Shown here: one piece after another, positions 59,397 through 64,000 of the stretch
Numbering within the stretch: the stretch's first letter is position 1
Layout of the letters: each line of letters opens with the position of its first letter
Source: Harmothoe impar
Lineage: Eukaryota; Annelida; Polychaeta; Phyllodocida; Polynoidae
Assembly: GCA_947462335.1 (NCBI GenBank)
Contig: OX381713.1
Span: 18,840,381-18,904,380, forward strand
DNA length: 64,000 nucleotides
Reading direction: 5' to 3'
Program-made: the position numbers and the translations under genes
The notes under the pieces: model-generated
Seen by the model: only the letters and a program-made list of their open reading frames with translations
What the model was told of the DNA's origin: nothing
The model's database searches: none

Positions 59397-60019
59397 GCTG
59401 GGTTGGGCGCTCTTATTTATACTAAATAAGAGTCCTAACTATTACTACAGGTCTTTGTGGAGGACCTGTTCTCCTTTTGAAACGTATTCACCTACTTTTG
59501 ACGCTTGAATTCGGTTCTTATTAGATCCTCCTCGTTGGCCAGCACTCCGTGCCAGCGAAGATTCGAAATCTAATGAACCAAAACGACCTCTTTGCGCAGA
59601 GGTCACGCGCATCCACGCGCGTCTCGGGCCCTCCGCGAGACTGCCCTAACTAGGTCACTCATTGACCCAGTTCTTTTCCCGCGCCCGCAGGGCGCCGGTG
59701 CTTTTTATTATAAACAGGTGCTTCGGGTAGTAGCCGAACCATTCGCAACCAACAGCTCTGCTGGAGTATTAGTGAGGTTTTTATGGGAAGCATGCCCGCA
59801 AACCCACCGGATTATCCGCTCACCACCCACTGGTACCCTGCTGGGGGGTTTACACGCTCCATACCCGGTCACTCGTGTATATTCCAACATTTAACAGATG
59901 ACAACACAAAACAATTTCTCGGAAAAAGAGGAAATAAATTTATAATTTTTTTCCCGCCAGGAATTTCTTCCCTCCCTCTCCTAACATAGTACAGGACAAC
60001 ACACTCGTTGTGTACTAGC
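59397..60019 (-). other. Intercistronic region of the retrotransposon with perfect hairpins
   Basis: 623 bp between the pol stop and the downstream ORF. Perfect stems: 59410-59419 with 59423-59432 (10 bp, 3-nt loop, 14 nt before the ATG; includes TATAAATA on the minus strand), 59447-59453 with 59463-59469, 59585-59591 with 59598-59604, and 59681-59686 with 59690-59695. It may hold an internal promoter, a splice acceptor or a packaging signal; none is proven. Confidence 0.6.
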
Positions 60020-63000
60020 TTAGGTTACCGCAGCCCTTTCTATCAGGCGGGGACTGCGTCGGGTACCTCCCATGGGTATTTTCTTCGACCTAGCTCCCGA
60101 AGGCGCCTTTTCAGAGGCAGGGTTAGCCGTCCCCTTTCTCTTCCGCCTAGGTTTGCTTACAGCTAGCGAGACTTTTTCCTTCTTCTGCACCTTCGGATCA
60201 CTGCCCCCCAACTTCCTAGGCCTTCCTCGGCCACGTTTCGGGGTTATTTGATCCATTTTCCTGCTCTTTACTTCTTGGAGTAATTCATCTACTCCTAACC
60301 CATACGTTTCTGTGGTCAGATCCCTCCCCTTCCAGGGACGGAGCCGAGCCACGTTGGATTTATAGATCCGCCCAATTAAGGATCTAATCATGACAGTACA
60401 GTCACTTACTACCCTAGTCACTACAAATGGACCATCCCAGTTGCTTGCCAATTTTAAATTGGATAGAGGTTCGTGTAGTCTTACTACTTGATCCCCTACC
60501 TTGAACCGACGGACTTTTAGTCCATGGTCATAACCAGTCTTCTGCCATTTTGCGTTCTTTTGTAACTCCGTTCTAACAAGTTCGTATGCGAATTTGAACT
60601 GGTCTCTTAGTGATTCCACAAACATCACGTGACAGGGTGCGTCGGGATTCAACCCGACCACTCCAAAAACAAGATCGGCTGGCATGATCATGTCCTCCCC
60701 AAACACTAATAAGTTTGGGGTGCAATTGGTGCTTTTATGAACAGTGCTGTTGTATGCATGGCATACATATTCACATTGTTCATCCCAATCAGTCATACTT
60801 TCATTCACCAAGGGTTTCAGAACCTGAATCAGCGTTCTGTTGAACCTTTCCACCATCCCATCACTCTGGGGTCGGTAAGGATTGGTTCGGGTCTTACAGA
60901 TGGCTAACCCATGGCACATTTCCTGCCATAGATCCGACTCAAATTCCCGGCCTTGGTCACTATGCATCATCAGAGGCACTCCTAGGTGTAATACCCAACC
61001 TTTCACAAAGGCCTTCGCACAGGTCGCTGCTTTGTGATTGGGTAAGGGGAACACCCGCGTATACTTAGTATAGTAGTCAGTGACTACCATCATACACGTG
61101 TTACCATCAGGGGTTGTTTTAAAACCACTGATGATGTCGATTGCTATTCTCGCAAACCTAACTCCGAACAGTTCCTGGGACAAGGGCATTTTACCCATCC
61201 CAGGGCCGGGTTTATTTTTACAGCAATCGGGACACGTGGCGATCCAACGTAATAAGTCAGTGCTCATTCCTGGCCAGTAGTATCTTCGGGACAGTCGCTC
61301 TAATGAACGTTTCTTCCCAAAGTGACCACTGGTCATATGACCGTGACAATAATACATCAAATCCCTCCTCATACCGGAGGGGATCACTACGTGTCTGATC
61401 CTTCTTCCCGAAGGATTGATCTTCCATCTATATAGAACACCTTCGGATACTTCCAGCTCTGTCCATTGGGCTAAAAATCTCCTCATCTCTCTATTTTCTA
61501 GCGAGATTTCAGGTCGAACAGGTTTGATCCCTTTAGGAATCAACCCGAGCAACCTCCCCACGTTCGGGTCCTTCTCCTGGAACCTTCGGATAGTCTCCAT
61601 AGACCATTGAAGGATACCAGTTCCCCTGGATTCCAGTGGCAACCGGACTCCAGCTAGGACCGCCCCGTGGGCTCCACAATCATCACATTTCTCATTTCCA
61701 CAACTCCTGATGGGTCTGCGGGACAGTGCATCAGCATTTACATGCTTCACACCGGGTCGGTGTTGGATCTGCTTCTGTTCCAACCCGAACTCTGATAAGT
61801 GTGCTAACCACCGACCTATCATGCCTTCAGCATCCTTAAAATTAAGTAACCACCTCAAGGAGGAATGGTCAGTCCTCAGCGTGAAATCTGAGCCCCACAA
61901 AAAATGTTTATATTTCTTTGTGTAAACAATCACTGCCAAGAGTTCCCTCTTGGTGGTACAGTAATTCCTCTGTGACTTGTTCATGGTGTTGCTAGCAAAA
62001 GCAATGGGAACTTCCTTTCCGTCTTGGACCTGACTCAAAGCAGCTCCAATGCTCTCATTGCTGGCATCAGTATCCAGGATGAAATGACCGGCGGCTGTCG
62101 GATATTTCAACACTGGTGTTTCAACAAAGAGTCTTTTGATGGATTCAAAAGACTCGTCTTGCTCTTTTCCCCATGGAAAAACTTCCTTACGCCTACCAGG
62201 TGTCCAATGAGACAGTGACTGGATAGGATAGCTCACCTGGGCATAGCCTGGTAAGAAATCTCGATAATACGAGCAGAACCCGAGGAATGAACGGACATCC
62301 TTGGGACACCTGGGTTTTTCCCACTCCGTCACACTTCGGATCTTCTCCGGGTCTGCTTTCACACCCTGTGTGGAAATGATTCTCCCCAGATAATTAATAT
62401 CTTTCTTAAACAACTGACATTTCTTAGGTTTTAATTTCAACCCATTACTCATTATCCTCTGGAGGACTTCTTCCAGGTTGTCTAGACAACCTTGGAATGT
62501 TTTTCCGAAGATAATGACGTCATCTAGGTAAACTAGACATTTCTTCCATAGTAGATCGCTCAGTAATGTCTCCATCATGGCCTCGAAGGTGGCTGGCGCA
62601 TTGCACAACCCGAAGGGCATGACGTTGTACTGGAACAATCCTACATGGCTAGAGAAGGCCGTCTTCTCCATGTCGGCAGGCTTCATTCCGACCTGCCAGT
62701 ACCCAGACTGTAAGTCTATGGTACAGTACCATTCATTCCCTCCTAGTGAGTCAATGGTTTCATCAATCCTCAGTAGAGGATATGAGTTCTTCTTTGTCAT
62801 CCCATTCAGTTTCCTGTAGTCAATACAGAACCGTATGGTCCCATCTTTTTTGGTGACCATACAGACTGGACTGCTCCAGGGGCTGGAACTGGGTACAATA
62901 ACATGATCCTTAATCATCTTATTGATCTCAGTTTCTGCTACCTCCTTCTTCTTCAGAGGTAGCCGACGGTAAGGAATTTTAAAGGGGGAACTTTCCCCCA

Positions 63001-63973
63001 CGTCAATTCCGTGTAGGACTTTATCAGTTCGTCCTAAGGGTTCTCCTGGGAACGCGAAGGCCCTTCGGCAACGTTTTAACATTACCCGAAGGTCCTTCTG
63101 CTCCTTCGGATCTAGTTCCGAAGCATCTAGAATTAGCTTTTCTAATTCCTCTTCAATTACGGCCGTACCCGGCGGCTCTTCGGATGGCAACCCCAGAAGG
63201 CTGCTGGTGACCGCCTCCGCGAGTACCACACTGCCTACTTTAGCGCCTTTCTGGAGATATACCATATGAACACCAGGATTGGAAATGGGGACAAGGGTCC
63301 ATTGGGCATTTCCCACCAACGTATCAGCAGATTCCAACCCGAGGGATTGGAGATAAGCTACGTCGGGTTCCATGACCCCGGCCCTTCCTCTTAGTTCCGA
63401 GGAAGCGCTTATTAACACATCACATGTGGTTCCCGGTGGAAGTTTCACCGTCTGTGCGACACTTGCTACACTACTGATAACTCTCAGCACACATTGTGCT
63501 TTGATATTATAGGGACTCTGTATGGACAATTCACCTGTCTTCGGGTTCAACATCATCCCGAACAGGTCGGCAAAGTCCATCCCTATAATGCCATCATCCT
63601 CGATCTCAGCAATGGTTGGGGAGAATACAAACTCCTTTCCCACCACCGAGATACACAGGAAAGTACGTCCAAACGTCCGCAATCTGCTACCGTCGGCTGT
63701 GCACGCATTTACCCTCATTTTAAGGTCATCATTTGTGCCCAGCAGAAGAGTGTAGAACCTCCGAGAGATGATGGAGTGGCTGGCTCCAGTATCTATCAGA
63801 AATTCCCCGACTCTACCCTTCACAGAAGCGGCTAAATACCACCTTTTTCCTCCATTCAATGAAGGGTTACTAGTGAACTTCTGTAAGTCACTCTCAGTAC
63901 CTAGATCTAATCCACGCCCTCTTATGTATTCCAGGCAAGGGTGATCTAGGGGGAGCCTGGTTCCACAAACCAT
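60020..63973 (-). CDS. pol: Ty3-type Pol polyprotein (protease, RT, RNase H, integrase), 5' end open
   Basis: 1317 aa from the first Met in the window. The frame stays open upstream to the edge, so it may be longer or fused to gag. Aspartic protease with DTGAS at 61-65. Reverse transcriptase 340-530 with catalytic D420 (TIDLQSGYWQ) and YLDD at 482-485. RNase H with D634 (DTDAS), E677 region and D701 (TDHSSL). Integrase HHCC zinc finger (H877, H884, C914, C917) and DDE triad D946, D1006, E1042 with 35 residues between the last two. A GPF domain at 1178-1214 is followed by a basic tail with an AT-hook-like GRGRPRK (1248-1254) rather than a chromodomain. Order PR-RT-RH-IN places it in Ty3/Metaviridae. 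No stop or frameshift in over 1300 codons suggests recent activity. Confidence 0.96.
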   Translation of the reverse strand: MVCGTRLPLDHPCLEYIRGRGLDLGTESDLQKFTSNPSLNGGKRWYLAASVKGRVGEFLIDTGASHSIISRRFYTLLLGTNDDLKMRVNACTADGSRLRTFGRTFLCISVVGKEFVFSPTIAEIEDDGIIGMDFADLFGMMLNPKTGELSIQSPYNIKAQCVLRVISSVASVAQTVKLPPGTTCDVLISASSELRGRAGVMEPDVAYLQSLGLESADTLVGNAQWTLVPISNPGVHMVYLQKGAKVGSVVLAEAVTSSLLGLPSEEPPGTAVIEEELEKLILDASELDPKEQKDLRVMLKRCRRAFAFPGEPLGRTDKVLHGIDVGESSPFKIPYRRLPLKKKEVAETEINKMIKDHVIVPSSSPWSSPVCMVTKKDGTIRFCIDYRKLNGMTKKNSYPLLRIDETIDSLGGNEWYCTIDLQSGYWQVGMKPADMEKTAFSSHVGLFQYNVMPFGLCNAPATFEAMMETLLSDLLWKKCLVYLDDVIIFGKTFQGCLDNLEEVLQRIMSNGLKLKPKKCQLFKKDINYLGRIISTQGVKADPEKIRSVTEWEKPRCPKDVRSFLGFCSYYRDFLPGYAQVSYPIQSLSHWTPGRRKEVFPWGKEQDESFESIKRLFVETPVLKYPTAAGHFILDTDASNESIGAALSQVQDGKEVPIAFASNTMNKSQRNYCTTKRELLAVIVYTKKYKHFLWGSDFTLRTDHSSLRWLLNFKDAEGMIGRWLAHLSEFGLEQKQIQHRPGVKHVNADALSRRPIRSCGNEKCDDCGAHGAVLAGVRLPLESRGTGILQWSMETIRRFQEKDPNVGRLLGLIPKGIKPVRPEISLENREMRRFLAQWTELEVSEGVLYRWKINPSGRRIRHVVIPSGMRRDLMYYCHGHMTSGHFGKKRSLERLSRRYYWPGMSTDLLRWIATCPDCCKNKPGPGMGKMPLSQELFGVRFARIAIDIISGFKTTPDGNTCMMVVTDYYTKYTRVFPLPNHKAATCAKAFVKGWVLHLGVPLMMHSDQGREFESDLWQEMCHGLAICKTRTNPYRPQSDGMVERFNRTLIQVLKPLVNESMTDWDEQCEYVCHAYNSTVHKSTNCTPNLLVFGEDMIMPADLVFGVVGLNPDAPCHVMFVESLRDQFKFAYELVRTELQKNAKWQKTGYDHGLKVRRFKVGDQVVRLHEPLSNLKLASNWDGPFVVTRVVSDCTVMIRSLIGRIYKSNVARLRPWKGRDLTTETYGLGVDELLQEVKSRKMDQITPKRGRGRPRKLGGSDPKVQKKEKVSLAVSKPRRKRKGTANPASEKAPSGARSKKIPMGGTRRSPRLIERAAVT

Positions 63974-64000
63974 TGCACTATACTCCTCCGCATCAGCACC

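Larger units (their letters stand above)
54651..64000 (-). mobile_element. Ty3-type LTR retrotransposon, 5' part outside window
   Basis: Runs from the 3' LTR through the 3' region, the downstream ORF and pol to the right edge: at least 9.35 kb. Inserted about 2 kb upstream of the STXBP1 start, transcribed in the same direction. 5' LTR, primer-binding site and any gag are not visible. Confidence 0.9.

Overview
This is 64 kb of animal nuclear DNA. It has long introns with GT-AG junctions, abundant MITEs, minisatellites and homopolymers, and a Ty3 retrotransposon. The recurrent palindrome TACATGTA and the repeat mix fit a marine invertebrate such as a mollusc, brachiopod or lancelet. I cannot fix the phylum from sequence alone.

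The one clear host gene is a complete orthologue of STXBP1 (Munc18-1, unc-18, Rop) on the minus strand, 52592 down to 31372. I could place 15 coding exons. All junctions are GT-AG, phases are consistent, and they give an open frame of 1776 nt (591 aa plus stop), against about 594 aa for the vertebrate protein. Intron 1 is 8.7 kb and holds several MITEs and a cluster of three cAMP-response-like elements. One MITE ends at intron position +6 next to the exon 3 donor. The acceptor of exon 9 has been amplified into a ~30-bp minisatellite.

From 1 to 31 kb I recognise no conserved gene. This part holds hairpin MITEs, including a family with TTAA ends, a 17-bp palindromic minisatellite, a 2.5-kb foldback element (13118-15646) and a 1.9-kb inverted-repeat element with a long (TA)n core (19323-21207). 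It also holds a nearly perfect tandem triplication of a 1651-bp unit (22427-27379). Each unit carries a CpG-rich, promoter-like stretch, a candidate first exon with a splice donor, and a ~194-bp MITE.

From 52.8 to 54.54 kb a nested pair of non-autonomous elements lies about 210 bp upstream of the STXBP1 start codon. From 54651 to the right edge lies a large, apparently intact Ty3-type LTR retrotransposon on the minus strand. It comprises a 3' LTR, a polypurine tract, a ~1-kb 3' leader region rich in hairpins, an unusual 1085-aa ORF downstream of pol, a 0.6-kb intercistronic region rich in perfect hairpins, and pol (protease, RT, RNase H, integrase, AT-hook tail). Its 5' LTR and any upstream gag lie outside the window.

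The features most worth a second look are the extra retrotransposon ORF with its hairpin-rich flanks, the triplicated promoter and first-exon unit, the splice-site minisatellite, and an inverted pair of MITEs flanking STXBP1 exons 2-5.
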